A stretch of 64,000 nt of DNA from Pedobacter sp. HDW13 (GTDB lineage: Bacteria > Bacteroidota > Bacteroidia > Sphingobacteriales > Sphingobacteriaceae): assembly GCF_011303555.1 (NCBI RefSeq), contig NZ_CP049868.1:3038001-3102000 (forward strand), read 5' to 3'. The notes under the pieces were generated by a model that was not told the DNA's origin, made no database searches, and worked only from the letters and a program-made list of their open reading frames with translations. The translations under genes were made by a program, and so were the position numbers. Positions 8,300 through 17,228 of this stretch are shown here, one piece after another. How positions within the stretch are numbered: the stretch's first letter is position 1; every line of letters begins with the position of its first letter.

Positions 8300-8883
8300 G
8301 ATTTGACGAGCATTAAGATTTTAAAATAAGCACATGGTTTTAAGGCAATTTCTTTTTTGGGTTTAAACCGTTCAATAGCTTTAATATTGTTGATGTAAAA
8401 TAAAGATTTCAATTGAAATAAGCCAGCGCATAAGTTAAAAGACCGGTCAACGTATTTTAACCAGTTATTTGGGGTAAAATGGTTTAATATCAATAATTTA
8501 CCCCCTGTTTTTAATACCCTATGGCATTGCAATATGAGTTTCTCGGGGTGCTGAGCTACAGCAATTACGTGCGACAGTACAACATAATCAAAGCTATCTG
8601 CTTCAAAGGCCAGCTCTTCGCCATTCATCTGGAAAAGTTCAATATTGCCGGCCGCATGCTTTTTAGCTATGTTGAGCATAGCCGAAGAAATTTCTATTCC
8701 GGTAATTTGATGCTTTTGGTAAAGGTGGAAATGTGAGCCGTTACCTACACCAATTTCGAGCAGCTTTCCGTGGGGTAACTGATTAATTTCTTGGAAAAAC
8801 TTTTTCTTTTGCGGTTTAAGAAAAATATCTACCAATGGATAGAAAAAAGCAAAACGATTATAAAAATTGGTTAGTGCACTCAA
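8296..8883 (-). CDS. Class I SAM-dependent methyltransferase
   Basis: A 195-residue Rossmann-fold methyltransferase of the UbiE/Methyltransf_11 type. Motif I is LLEIGVGNGSHF (about residues 40-51), followed by the acidic loop ITGIEISSAML, then NIELFQMNGEELAFEADSFD and FDYVVLSH (motif II/III). Substrate is unknown; membrane-associated neighbours suggest a lipid, but this is weak. The frame has no upstream ATG; the start is TTG at 8883, overlapping the TGA of the upstream DinB-like gene. The next in-frame Met lies after motif I and would destroy the domain, so TTG is the likely start. Confidence 0.85.
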   Translation of the reverse strand: MSALTNFYNRFAFFYPLVDIFLKPQKKKFFQEINQLPHGKLLEIGVGNGSHFHLYQKHQITGIEISSAMLNIAKKHAAGNIELFQMNGEELAFEADSFDYVVLSHVIAVAQHPEKLILQCHRVLKTGGKLLILNHFTPNNWLKYVDRSFNLCAGLFQLKSLFYINNIKAIERFKPKKEIALKPCAYFKILMLVKS

Positions 8884-9374
8884 TTTAATTCAGATTTAAA
8901 TTTAACCAAAACGTTTTCAATTTGTCGCCTATGCCTTAATATATGAACAATGGCATGCTCCAATATTTGTTCAACATCGTATTCCTGTCCCCAGCGGGTA
9001 TGTATTTTTTTGTCGGAGTTAAATTCTTCTAAAGTGATAGCGGGTTGCTCTGTGAATAGCGCTTCATTGTAGGCAAAAGCTTCATTCAGCCTGGGAATGT
9101 AGGGGCTAATTGTGTTAAACGATAGTCTTTCGGGCCTTTCTGTTTTAAGGCCAATAGCGTTTTCGATGTACACCGCATAACTAAAAATAGCAGCAGTTAC
9201 ATGGGTTAAAATGGTTTGGATAGAAATGCAATCGGTGTTGGTACTTTTCGGTTCGATGGTTTTTAGCAATTGCTCATTAGTGACAGGACTTATCACCATA
9301 ATCAGTTCATCTATTGCTTTTTTATATTCAGCTAAGAGGGCAGCTTTTGCACCGGTAAGTTTTTGGTCAGGCAT
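8880..9374 (-). CDS. DinB-like (metal-binding four-helix) protein
   Basis: A 164-residue protein of the DinB/YfiT superfamily, whose members are metal-dependent and often act in thiol transfer or stress responses. Visible family features are an N-terminal helix with LLAEYKKAIDELI, a His in ILTHVTAAIFSY, and the C-terminal helix LEHAIVHILRHRRQIE that carries the other putative metal-binding histidines. ATG at 9374 is chosen over an upstream TTG; a TATATTTG promoter element lies 8 nt upstream. First gene of the three-gene operon. Some DinB-fold proteins are bacillithiol transferases, and this genome has bshA, but residues alone do not prove that activity. Confidence 0.75.
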   Translation of the reverse strand: MPDQKLTGAKAALLAEYKKAIDELIMVISPVTNEQLLKTIEPKSTNTDCISIQTILTHVTAAIFSYAVYIENAIGLKTERPERLSFNTISPYIPRLNEAFAYNEALFTEQPAITLEEFNSDKKIHTRWGQEYDVEQILEHAIVHILRHRRQIENVLVKFKSELN

Positions 9375-9382
9375 CGTTATCA

Positions 9383-9390
9383 CAAATATA
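9383..9390 (-). promoter_or_regulatory. -7 element (TATATTTG) of the DinB-like operon
   Basis: Minus-strand TATATTTG matches TAnnTTTG and ends 8 nt before the ATG at 9374, implying a 5' leader of only a few nucleotides. Confidence 0.55.
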
Positions 9391-9435
9391 ATTGTTTGCA
9401 ACTACTTTCAACTCGTACAGGAAATGTAATGTGCT

Positions 9436-9536
9436 GGTCTGGATTTGCAATCCAGATCTGGGGTATTGTGGATTTTTAATCCACCTAAATAAATTAAGAA
9501 ATGCTTATTAAGCAGTCGGGATTACAAATCCCGACT
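9436..9536. repeat. Cluster of three short palindromes (repeat family E)
   Basis: Three imperfect palindromes in a row: GGTCTGGATTTGCAATCCAG (9436-9455), GTGGATTTTTAATCCAC (9468-9484) and AGTCGGGATTACAAATCCCG (from 9514, extended by ACT). All have the form GGATT-spacer-AATCC. A related copy is at 34203-34229. Together they lie between the convergent ends of nothing coding on this strand and the YdeI gene. Confidence 0.6.
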
Positions 9537-9553
9537 AACAGTTAAACTAAAAA

Positions 9554-10132
9554 TTAAAACTGCTTAGGCTTTTTGTTTTGGCTGGCCAGCTCAACCAGTT
9601 CGGCAATTCTTTTTTGCCTGGTTTCGGACCGTTTGGCAAAAGTAATCCATTGTAGCATGGCTTTGCGTACCGATTTACTTAAGCCCATGAAAAATGCTTT
9701 TGAGTCTGCTGTACTTTCCAATGCTGTTGCTAAATCGGAAGGTATAACGAGTTCTTCCACTTCATCTAAAATGATCCATGAGCCGTTTTCTTTTGCACGA
9801 TTGATACATTCGAGCCCGGCCTGCGCCATTAAGCCTGCAGCGGTTAACTGCTCGACCTTGGCCTTGTTAATTTTCGACCAGCCACTATTGGGTTTTCGCC
9901 TGCTAAAGAACTGAGTGAAACTTTCTTCATCAATTGTTTTTCTAATGCTGTCAATCCAGCCAAAGCAAAGGGCTTCTTCTACAGCATCACTCCAGGATAG
10001 GGTTGGTTTGTTTGCTTTGGCCTTGTAGCAAACCAGCCAAACCGATTGTTTGGTATCATGGTTTTTCAACAGCCATTCGCGCCAGGCTTTGCGGCCCGTA
10101 GGACAAAAAGTTTCAGTTGTTTTCTCAGCCAT
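9554..10132 (-). CDS. YdeI/OmpD-associated family protein
   Basis: A 192-residue protein of the YdeI (bacteriocin-protection/OmdA) family. Characteristic features are the N-terminal WREWLLKNHDT, then WLVCYKAKANKPTLSW, EEALCFGWIDS and the RRKPNSGWSKIN block near residues 75-95, followed by a C-terminal helical region rich in basic residues (FAKRSETRQKRIAELV). Biochemical function of the family is not established. ATG start at 10132. No signal peptide. It is separated from the moxR-like gene upstream by a terminator, so it is likely transcribed alone. Confidence 0.88.
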   Translation of the reverse strand: MAEKTTETFCPTGRKAWREWLLKNHDTKQSVWLVCYKAKANKPTLSWSDAVEEALCFGWIDSIRKTIDEESFTQFFSRRKPNSGWSKINKAKVEQLTAAGLMAQAGLECINRAKENGSWIILDEVEELVIPSDLATALESTADSKAFFMGLSKSVRKAMLQWITFAKRSETRQKRIAELVELASQNKKPKQF

Positions 10133-10210
10133 AGTTGTTTAAGCGTTAGGTTTTATTGAGCAAAATGTTTTGATCATATTGCTAAACAAACATCAACCTT
10201 TTAGTTTAAA

Positions 10211-10254
10211 AAGAAAAATCCCGCAGTCAGTTTTATCTAACTACGGGATTTTTT
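10211..10254 (-). terminator. Terminator of the SurA-like/MoxR operon
   Basis: AAAAATCCCG on one arm pairs with CGGGATTTTT on the other, with AGT/ACT near the loop; A- and T-runs flank the stem. It lies 17 nt beyond the moxR-like stop on the minus strand. Confidence 0.8.
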
Positions 10255-10270
10255 ATCGGATATAACTTCT

Positions 10271-11233
10271 TTACAACAAATCTTTAATAATTTTTTCGAT
10301 CGATAAGCCCTCAGCCTCTGCGCGATAATTACGTACAATACGGTGGCGAAGAATGGGTTCGGCAACAGCTTTAACATCTTCAATATCGGGCGAGTATTTG
10401 CCTGTTACTGCAGCATGGCATTTTGCACCGAGAACAAGAAATTGCGAAGCCCGTGGACCAGCACCCCAGCTGATGTATTTGTTTACTGCTTCGGTTGCAA
10501 ACTCGGTATTCGGACGTGTTTTTGCCGCCAGTTTAACCGCATATTCTAAAACATTATCGGTAACCGGAATATCGCGGATTAACTTTTGGAAATACTGGAT
10601 ATCATCGGCATGGATGATTTTTTGCAGCTGTACAGTTTTGTTGCTGGTCGTATTTTTTACGATGTTTAACTCATCTGCAAAGGCAGGGTAGTTTAACTGG
10701 ATGTTGAACATGAAACGGTCTAACTGCGCTTCGGGCAGTGGATAAGTTCCTTCCTGTTCAATCGGGTTTTGCGTAGCCAAAACGAAAAACGGTTTGGGTA
10801 GGCTATGGGTTTGGCCTGCTGCCGTAACCGATTTTTCCTGCATGGCCTCTAATAAAGCGGCCTGCGTTTTTGGTGGTGTACGGTTAATTTCATCGGCCAG
10901 GATAATATTAGAAAAGACAGGCCCTTTTATAAACTTAAAGTGCCTGTCCTCGCCTAAAATCTCTGCGCCAATAATATCGCTTGGCATTAAATCGGGGGTA
11001 AACTGAATGCGGTTAAAACCGAGGTCTAAAACCGAAGCTACAGTTTGAACAAGTAAAGTTTTAGCTAATCCGGGTACGCCAACCAACAAACAGTGTCCGT
11101 TGCTAAAAATGGCGATTAAAACAGATTTTATGATGTCATCCTGTCCAACAACTACCTTGCTTATTTCGGCTTTAATGTTATTGAAAGATTGATGAAGCGC
11201 ATCAACAGCTTCTACTTCGTTCTTGTACTGCAT
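10271..11233 (-). CDS. MoxR-family AAA+ ATPase
   Basis: A 320-residue AAA+ chaperone-like ATPase. Walker A is GVPGLAKT (about residues 57-64), Walker B is IILADEINR, and the sensor/arginine-finger region TYPLPEAQLDRF is present. MoxR ATPases usually act with VWA-domain proteins and DUF58 proteins in assembly or metal insertion, and in Bacteroidota near Bat aerotolerance genes; none of those partners lies next to it in this window. It begins 5 nt after the stop of the SurA-like PPIase gene, so the two are probably one transcript. Cytoplasmic. Confidence 0.94.
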   Translation of the reverse strand: MQYKNEVEAVDALHQSFNNIKAEISKVVVGQDDIIKSVLIAIFSNGHCLLVGVPGLAKTLLVQTVASVLDLGFNRIQFTPDLMPSDIIGAEILGEDRHFKFIKGPVFSNIILADEINRTPPKTQAALLEAMQEKSVTAAGQTHSLPKPFFVLATQNPIEQEGTYPLPEAQLDRFMFNIQLNYPAFADELNIVKNTTSNKTVQLQKIIHADDIQYFQKLIRDIPVTDNVLEYAVKLAAKTRPNTEFATEAVNKYISWGAGPRASQFLVLGAKCHAAVTGKYSPDIEDVKAVAEPILRHRIVRNYRAEAEGLSIEKIIKDLL

Positions 11234-11238
11234 TGGTA

Positions 11239-12597
11239 TTATTTTGCGGCTGTGGTTTTAGTCCAGATTTTTAATTCATCGCAGGTATTGAACTCGTCGT
11301 CTATTTTAATGTAAGTACTTTCGCGACGTTTCTCAAACCATTCGCTTAAAGTACGATTAATTTTATCACTTTGTGCAGCATCCCTGATTTTTGAGAAATC
11401 CTGTAGCATGTTGGCTTTGTGCGGTGGTATTTTAGCTTTTAAGTATAAAATGCGGTAACCTTGTTTTCCATCAGCAGCTGTAAATAAATCAGGCTTAGAA
11501 ATGCCACCAACTTTCATGCTATCGATTACTAAAAATACCGATGGATCTAATTTATCAACCGGAATTAAGGTACTTCTTGCCTGAACATTCTCAGCATTAA
11601 GCATCATACCACCATTGTATTTGGTTTCTTTATTATCTGAATACAGGTTTGCAGCAGCAGCAAAACTTAGTTTTTTGCCAATGATGTTGTTGTAAATACT
11701 ATCGGCATGTAATTTTAAACGGGTTAAACTTTCGGGTGTGGTTTTAGGCATAATTAAAATGTGCCTAACGTGTACCTGCTCACCTCTACGTTCTAATACC
11801 TGTAAAAAGTGGAAACCATAATCGGTTTCGAACACTGGTGAAATTTCGCCAGCTTTTAGTTTAAATGCCCAGGCGGTAAACTCTTTTACCATGGTATTTC
11901 TGTCGATAAAACCATAATCACCACCATCGGCCGCTGAGCCCGGATCTTCTGAATAAGTTTTGGCCAAAACACCCATATCCTCGCCACTCTTAACCCTTAA
12001 CCTTAAAGCTTCAATTTTATCGCGGAATTTTTGTTTTTCGGCACGGGTTAACTGAGGGTTTAACACCACCTCTCCAACTTCTACTTCTGTGTTAAATTCA
12101 GGGATACTATCGCCCAACGATTTGAAATACTTTTCAACTTCCATTGGGGTAACGTTAATGTTCTCTGTAATTTTTTGCTGCATTTTTTGTGCAATCAGCT
12201 CATCTTTTACTGATGGACGGATCTCATCTTTGTACTGAAGTACAGATTTGTTCAAAAACTGCTCTAAACGTTCTTGCCCACCAGCACGTTGCATGCTGAA
12301 ACGCATACGCTTGTTTACCTCATCGTCAACAGCGCCATCTTCAACCATTACCGAATCGATTTCGGCTTGTTGTTTCAGTAGCTTTTGGGTAAGAGTTTGT
12401 TGCAAAATTTTACACTTAATGGTTTCATTAGGAGGGTTTCCCTGATAAAGATATTGGGTGTATTGTTGATTTAAATCTGACAGCAGGATAATATTACCTC
12501 CTACAACAGCAGCAACTTTATCTACAGTGTGCTTTTGCGCATAACTGTTTAAAAACAGGCCCATTAAAGCGGTTGCTACTAAAAAAACTTTTTTCAT
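11239..12597 (-). CDS. SurA-like peptidyl-prolyl isomerase (two parvulin domains)
   Basis: A 452-residue periplasmic foldase that would assist outer-membrane protein maturation. A signal peptide (MKKVFLVATALMGLFLNSYAQ) is followed by the SurA N-terminal chaperone region (KVAAVVGGNIILLSDL to about residue 155). Parvulin domain 1 covers about 170-270 (YSEDPGSAADGGDYGF, FETDYGFHFLQV) and domain 2 about 275-385 (VHVRHILIMPK, YNGGMM, GYRILYLK). Domain 2 is divergent. ATG at 12597. Upstream on the same strand is a related protein without rotamase domains, and moxR follows 5 nt downstream, so the three likely form an envelope-assembly operon. Confidence 0.93.
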   Translation of the reverse strand: MKKVFLVATALMGLFLNSYAQKHTVDKVAAVVGGNIILLSDLNQQYTQYLYQGNPPNETIKCKILQQTLTQKLLKQQAEIDSVMVEDGAVDDEVNKRMRFSMQRAGGQERLEQFLNKSVLQYKDEIRPSVKDELIAQKMQQKITENINVTPMEVEKYFKSLGDSIPEFNTEVEVGEVVLNPQLTRAEKQKFRDKIEALRLRVKSGEDMGVLAKTYSEDPGSAADGGDYGFIDRNTMVKEFTAWAFKLKAGEISPVFETDYGFHFLQVLERRGEQVHVRHILIMPKTTPESLTRLKLHADSIYNNIIGKKLSFAAAANLYSDNKETKYNGGMMLNAENVQARSTLIPVDKLDPSVFLVIDSMKVGGISKPDLFTAADGKQGYRILYLKAKIPPHKANMLQDFSKIRDAAQSDKINRTLSEWFEKRRESTYIKIDDEFNTCDELKIWTKTTAAK

Positions 12598-12654
12598 TCT
12601 ATTGTTTATATTTTGCGAATTTAATACTTATTGGTTACTAAAAAAATGGCTTAA

Positions 12655-13242
12655 TTATAGCTTGGCCAGCTTTTTTAGTTCACTTTCGTTAATTTTAGTC
12701 TGGTATTTTTGTTTAAGGCCAATCAACCATTTTTCTTCCAGACTTTGTTGGTAGTCGGCAATTACATCGCCTCTAGCCTCGCTCAATGGTTTATTGTAAT
12801 TTTGTTTGTTTTTACTGTAAAACTCGTTTATTGCCTGCTCATCTTCCTGTGCCTTGTTCCAGATTTTTTGTTCAGAAACATTAAACATCAAAACACCTTC
12901 GCGGTATTCGTTCAATAAAAAATCATGGTCTTTGCTGCTGGTACCCGGTTTTTTATGGGTAGTTAGGGCTTCTTCATAATTTTTGATCTCTTCCTGGTAG
13001 CCAGGGGTTTTATCAAGCCCCATTTCGCGGGCATCTAAAACCTTAAGCTTAAAATTTATATAAAGGTTTAAATAAGCCTGTAGAGTATCGAACGAAACGC
13101 TGATATTTCCATTATGGCTTTTTTTGTACGCCCACATAAACTCTTTGGTACTTACTGGTTTGCCGTTAACTACAGCCACGTTTTGTGCAAACGAAATGCT
13201 ATAAATAAAGCTAAAAACAAATAGGCAAAAAGCTTTTCTCAC
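12655..13242 (-). CDS. SurA-like periplasmic protein lacking parvulin domains
   Basis: A 195-residue secreted protein related to the larger Bacteroidota PPIase/SurA-like proteins. The N-terminal part (VAVVNGKPVSTKEFMWAY, then LNLYINFKLKVLDAREMGLD) and the C-terminal part (LLNEYREGVLMFNVSEQKIW, then WLIGLKQKY) match the two halves of the chaperone core, but the intervening catalytic parvulin domains are absent. The start is GTG at 13242, chosen because it gives a good signal peptide (MRKAFCLFVFSFIYSISFAQ); no ATG is available. It is followed 57 nt later by the two-parvulin SurA-like gene. Confidence 0.7.
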   Translation of the reverse strand: MRKAFCLFVFSFIYSISFAQNVAVVNGKPVSTKEFMWAYKKSHNGNISVSFDTLQAYLNLYINFKLKVLDAREMGLDKTPGYQEEIKNYEEALTTHKKPGTSSKDHDFLLNEYREGVLMFNVSEQKIWNKAQEDEQAINEFYSKNKQNYNKPLSEARGDVIADYQQSLEEKWLIGLKQKYQTKINESELKKLAKL

Positions 13243-13346
13243 GTAGAGCAGTCTATAAATTTTAAGGGATAAAAGTAACAATTAGCGTCGCTATTATAAG
13301 ATATTTAACTAATTTTAACAGAAATTATTATCCGGCAAAAATACGA

Positions 13347-14000
13347 ATGGAAAACCAGCTTACCAACAATGCGAATGCTTTACGCTTATTTTTTACCGAT
13401 GAGGTTTTTCTGGTAAAAGATGAAAGTATAGAAATTCAGCCTTTGCGTAATACTGAGCCTGTTTTTGTAGCCGAAAAGGTGGTTACCGAAGTAGAAAAAG
13501 AATCGGTTTTAAAGACAGAAGTAACGCAAATTCCAGGTATTAAAGCGCCCGAAATACCAAAAATTTACCCTCAGGCTCCTGAAATTACGCATGTTGCGGC
13601 CGAGCCTGCACCCGAAAAAACCTTTAAATTTTTAGGCAGTAATAAAAAATCGGTACTGATTCTGGTTAATGATGAAAGTAACGATGTGAGCACCGAACAG
13701 GGCCGCGAACTCTTGCGCAAAATTGTTAAAGCTGTAGATCTCGGTACACCAGATTTTGCCATCCTGAATTATTCCAAATACCAGGGCACCGGCTTTGCCG
13801 AACTTTACCAGTTTTTTAAGCCGGTTACGATGCTTTCGTTCGGGGTAGAAATTGCACATTTGAAATTAGATTTGGTTTGGCAAAACGAAATTATTGTCCA
13901 CGGTACAACCCGCATCATTTTTGCCCCTAACCTGCATCATTTAGATAGCGATTTAACCGCAAAGAAATTGCTTTGGGGCAACCTGCAGAAAATTAAATAG
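13347..14000 (+). CDS. Hypothetical protein, conserved-looking, with disordered linker
   Basis: A 217-residue protein with no signal peptide or membrane segment. The first ~35 residues (ALRLFFTDEVFLVKDE) and the C-terminal ~110 residues (KSVLILVNDESNDVSTEQGR to the end) look folded. They are separated by a Pro/Glu/Val-rich segment (residues about 45-100) that is probably disordered. The C-terminal part has a Rossmann-like strand-helix rhythm (ILVNDES, FAILNYSKYQG, VTMLSFGVEI, GTTRIIFAPNLH). I do not recognise the family. ATG start; divergent from the SurA-like operon. Confidence 0.75.
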   Translation: MENQLTNNANALRLFFTDEVFLVKDESIEIQPLRNTEPVFVAEKVVTEVEKESVLKTEVTQIPGIKAPEIPKIYPQAPEITHVAAEPAPEKTFKFLGSNKKSVLILVNDESNDVSTEQGRELLRKIVKAVDLGTPDFAILNYSKYQGTGFAELYQFFKPVTMLSFGVEIAHLKLDLVWQNEIIVHGTTRIIFAPNLHHLDSDLTAKKLLWGNLQKIK

Positions 14001-14126
14001 AGGCTTAGTATTGTCGAATCAACTAGTTTTAGAATCAAGTATTTAGTACCAGAGATCATGATGTGGGATTTTAAATTTAGCAAGGGATGCTTAAGCCTTA
14101 CACCCTAAACCTTTACCTCTTTTAAA

Positions 14127-14705
14127 ATGAAAAAACTTGTTTTCGCAACCAACAATCAACATAAAACCGAAGAAATACGTTTGGCCCTGGCAGGCAGGTA
14201 CGAGGTGTTAAACCTCGAAGATATTGGCTGCTTAACCGATATTCCGGAAACTGCGGATACTTTTGAAGGTAATGCCACTTTAAAAAGCAGTTATGTGGTT
14301 GAGCATTTTAACCTGGATTGTTTTGCCGATGACAGCGGTTTGGAAGTAGAAGCACTTAATAACGAGCCCGGCGTGTATTCTGCAAGGTACTCAGGGAGCC
14401 GAGATAGTTTAGAAAACATAGAACTTGTTTTAAAGAAACTTGAAGGAAAAGAAAACAGAAAAGCCAGGTTTAAAACGGTTATTTCTTTAATGCAGGGTGG
14501 AAAGAACCATATTTTTGAAGGGCTAATTGAAGGTACAATCAGAAGGGAATTATCGGGTTCGAAAGGTTTTGGCTACGATCCTATATTTCAGCCCAATGGT
14601 TATAATATTACTTTTGCTGAAATGGATATGGCCGAAAAGAATAAAATTAGCCACAGGGCCATTGCACTGAAAAAAATGATGGCTTTTTTGAAAGGGGAGT
14701 TATAG
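14127..14705 (+). CDS. rdgB: Non-canonical purine NTP pyrophosphatase (RdgB/HAM1 family)
   Basis: A 192-residue house-cleaning enzyme that hydrolyses dITP/ITP and XTP to the monophosphate and pyrophosphate, preventing their incorporation into nucleic acids. All family signatures are present: N-terminal [11 protein letters not shown], the catalytic loop [12 protein letters not shown] (about residues 65-76), GVYSARYSG, and GFGYDPIF (about 149-156), with C-terminal [11 protein letters not shown]. Normal length. ATG at 14127. Confidence 0.97.
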   Translation: MKKLVFATNNQHKTEEIRLALAGRYEVLNLEDIGCLTDIPETADTFEGNATLKSSYVVEHFNLDCFADDSGLEVEALNNEPGVYSARYSGSRDSLENIELVLKKLEGKENRKARFKTVISLMQGGKNHIFEGLIEGTIRRELSGSKGFGYDPIFQPNGYNITFAEMDMAEKNKISHRAIALKKMMAFLKGEL

Positions 14706-14732
14706 GTTCTTGCTAGTTTTTAATAAAGGAAT

Positions 14733-14827
14733 CGTCATTTCGAGCGCAGTGTAACGTAGTCGAGAAATCTATTTACGCACATTTATTATAGATTTCTCCA
14801 TTCCGCTACGCTTCAGTTGAAATGACG
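14733..14827. repeat. Palindromic intergenic repeat family A, copy 1
   Basis: Begins CGTCATTTCGAGC and ends with the near reverse complement TTGAAATGACG; inner arms GTAGTCGAGAAATCTAT and ATAGATTTCTCC also pair. A long imperfect hairpin between convergent rdgB and the OstA-like gene. Related copies at 35861-35974 and 50481-50604. Confidence 0.85.
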
Positions 14828-14836
14828 GTTACACTT

Positions 14837-17224
14837 TTAGAAGTTACTTGCCGCCCTCTTAACCACCGTAGAATCTTTTTTCCTCTGAGTCGAATCCTTT
14901 TTAGGTAAAATAGGCTTAATACCAAAGTTGGCTGTATCTGCAGGTTTAGTTGCCGGCAGTTTTTTATTCAGGTTTAGGCTATCTTTTACCACTGTTGTTT
15001 TTGGTTGCGCAACAATTGGTGTTGTTGTGGTTTTACCTGCAGCAGTTACTCCTTTGGTATTTACAGGTGCTTTGCCCGAAGGAGTTTTGCCCGCTACTGC
15101 CTTCGGTTTAATTTTAACCTTTGGCTTTCCGGCAGAACCAATAGCATCTTTTTTCGATTTAGGCCTTTCGGTAGGTTTCCATGAAAAGCCCTTTAAAACA
15201 TGGTCTTTTGCAATTTGATTTTCGGGATTTAATGCACCCTCAACCCCTTTGATATAAACAATGTCTTCGATGGCATTTTCTTTATTCTTAAAAATAAATT
15301 TAATCCGACTACTCAGGGTCTGGTTCATTTCTTTATAAACCTTCGTGCTATCATCCTGGGTGTAATAAATACTTTCGGCATTACCATCCACATACAGGTT
15401 TTTGAGTTTGCCATCATGAAAAAAACCGGTCATCAGTCTGCCTTTTATCTGGTTAAACCTTAACGAATCTTTAGGTGTATTTACCAGAAAAGCATTTCTG
15501 AAAGCTTTTAAGTTGTTTAACTTTTTATTCTTAAACTGTACATAAATCGTATCACCTACCTGCTGTGAGCCTTCCGACCAGATGATCGGGTTACTGTAGC
15601 AACGTAGGGTAGAATCGGCACTGGTGTAAAAAAGACTGTCGGTTTTAGCCTGAATATTGGTTTTATATACCTTTACGCCGTGGTAGGCCTTAATAATACG
15701 GGCCTGTACAGTATCGGCAGGGCTAAACTTAGCGGTATCGTTCTTCAAGGCACCGGGTTTTAAATTGCCTATGGCTTTGGTTAAACTATCCTTAACTCCG
15801 GGTTTTAGTACTTTTTTACTTAAACTATCTATCTGGCTTTTACCAGTGGTTTTTACCAACGCATCTGCTTTGGTTATTATTTTTTTCTGGATACTATCTG
15901 TTTTAATTGCAGGTAGTTTTTTAATTATCGAATCAGCCTTGGCCTTTAAAACATTGTTCTTTTTCAGGCTATCAGTTAGAAGTGTAGGCAAAGTTTTTCC
16001 AGCCGAGTCTACCTTGGATTTTAAGCTATCAATGTTTTTATCTTTCGGCAGTTCTGTTGGATCAGTGGTATTGGTGTCGCCTTTACCTTTCTTTTTCTTA
16101 TCTGCTTTGTTATTCCTTAAATTACGTTTACTGCGGTCTTCTTTTTGTGATGGCTCACTTTCTGGTTTGTACTTGGCTTCGCCACTGCCTTTTTTTGCAG
16201 CGCCTTCTTCATCGTCCTCTCCAACCTGGTTATCGGCTTTGATCGAAATTTTAGGAATTAATTTTAGCGTTTTTTGCAATACCATCTGTGTTTCGAGGGT
16301 ATCGGCACCCATCCACAAACTATCAGGGCGCTTTTTATTTTTTACCATAATCGAATCTTCGGTACCAATGCCCAGATAAGCGTTTCGGGTAACCAGGGTT
16401 CTTTGGTCGACCTTGTAATAGTAACCCAAATCACCAAACATTTTCATTTTATCCTTGGTATCAGAAAAAACAATGTTTTTAACCGCTTTACCAATTCCTT
16501 TTTTGCCGTAATAATACAAACTATCACCTTTTAACGATCGGGTGCCCTGGGTGTAAAGATTTTTCTTCCCGAAAAAGGCATCTTCGGTCATGGTGTTATA
16601 CTGGCCGTTTTCCGTGTAGAGATTGTCGTCTTTTCCTTTAATGTTTGTCGGGCCGTAAAAGAAAGTCCATTTGCTTTGCGTATTGTAGCTCATGGTATCC
16701 GATTTGATGGTCGATTGCGGCGTAACCACCACTACATCATATCGGAAGTAAGCGTCGTTCGAATTGCTGAAATAATAACCATTTTTACTGGTGAGGGTTA
16801 CATCTTTGTTTACAATTTTACCGCCGCTGGTATATGTGCCTATTTTGCTCAGTGTATTGTAATCTAAAATATTGGTGGTTAAGATCGAAGTAGGATCGAT
16901 CATTTTTACATTTCCGGTTAAGTGGGCATGTTTTTTATTTCCATCGTATTCCAGCTGATCGGAATAAATATCGGTTGTAAGCTGGTTGATGTGTACGTTT
17001 TTGTATGCCTCAAAATAGTTGCGCTCACTGTAAAAAACGGCGCTATCGCAGCTTAATGTTGCGTTGTCTTGCTGAAAAACAGGGTTGCGAAGATAGGTAG
17101 CATTGTTTTTCCTGTCACCGTTTACTTTTGTAAAGGAGATGATTTTAATTTTCGACGCGGTTTGCTGACCGAATAAAAATGCCGGACTGATTAAAAGGAA
17201 TAAAAAGACAAATAGTTTTTGCAC
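14837..17224 (-). CDS. OstA-like protein (LPS transport/outer-membrane assembly)
   Basis: A 795-residue protein with a signal peptide (MQKLFVFLFLLISPAFLFGQ). Residues about 22-320 form an OstA/LptA-like beta-jellyroll array, recognisable from repeated phrases such as LSCDSAVFYSERN, IYSDQLEYDGNKKHAHLTG and IKSDTMSYNTQSK. Residues about 330-510 are low-complexity (Lys, Asp, Ser, Leu; repeated DSLKK/KADSL units). A second OstA-like section (about 520-680) follows, then a Lys/Pro/Thr-rich tail. It probably takes part in LPS transport or a related envelope route. The start is GTG at 17224, 4 nt after a TAACTTTG element, and yields the signal peptide. Confidence 0.85.
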   Translation of the reverse strand: MQKLFVFLFLLISPAFLFGQQTASKIKIISFTKVNGDRKNNATYLRNPVFQQDNATLSCDSAVFYSERNYFEAYKNVHINQLTTDIYSDQLEYDGNKKHAHLTGNVKMIDPTSILTTNILDYNTLSKIGTYTSGGKIVNKDVTLTSKNGYYFSNSNDAYFRYDVVVVTPQSTIKSDTMSYNTQSKWTFFYGPTNIKGKDDNLYTENGQYNTMTEDAFFGKKNLYTQGTRSLKGDSLYYYGKKGIGKAVKNIVFSDTKDKMKMFGDLGYYYKVDQRTLVTRNAYLGIGTEDSIMVKNKKRPDSLWMGADTLETQMVLQKTLKLIPKISIKADNQVGEDDEEGAAKKGSGEAKYKPESEPSQKEDRSKRNLRNNKADKKKKGKGDTNTTDPTELPKDKNIDSLKSKVDSAGKTLPTLLTDSLKKNNVLKAKADSIIKKLPAIKTDSIQKKIITKADALVKTTGKSQIDSLSKKVLKPGVKDSLTKAIGNLKPGALKNDTAKFSPADTVQARIIKAYHGVKVYKTNIQAKTDSLFYTSADSTLRCYSNPIIWSEGSQQVGDTIYVQFKNKKLNNLKAFRNAFLVNTPKDSLRFNQIKGRLMTGFFHDGKLKNLYVDGNAESIYYTQDDSTKVYKEMNQTLSSRIKFIFKNKENAIEDIVYIKGVEGALNPENQIAKDHVLKGFSWKPTERPKSKKDAIGSAGKPKVKIKPKAVAGKTPSGKAPVNTKGVTAAGKTTTTPIVAQPKTTVVKDSLNLNKKLPATKPADTANFGIKPILPKKDSTQRKKDSTVVKRAASNF

Positions 17225-17228
17225 ACTA

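Noticed and set aside
9436..9536. Possible CRISPR-like array
   Set aside because: Three different palindromes with non-uniform spacing and no identical direct repeats; a palindrome cluster, not an array.
10353..10691. Plus-strand frame opposite the MoxR gene
   Set aside because: Antisense to a well-conserved ATPase; no promoter or homologous look.
15765..16379. 204-codon plus-strand frame opposite the OstA-like gene
   Set aside because: Antisense shadow of the Lys/Asp/Ser/Leu repeats; hydrophobic Leu/Phe-rich translation is the usual mirror of Lys-rich coding.
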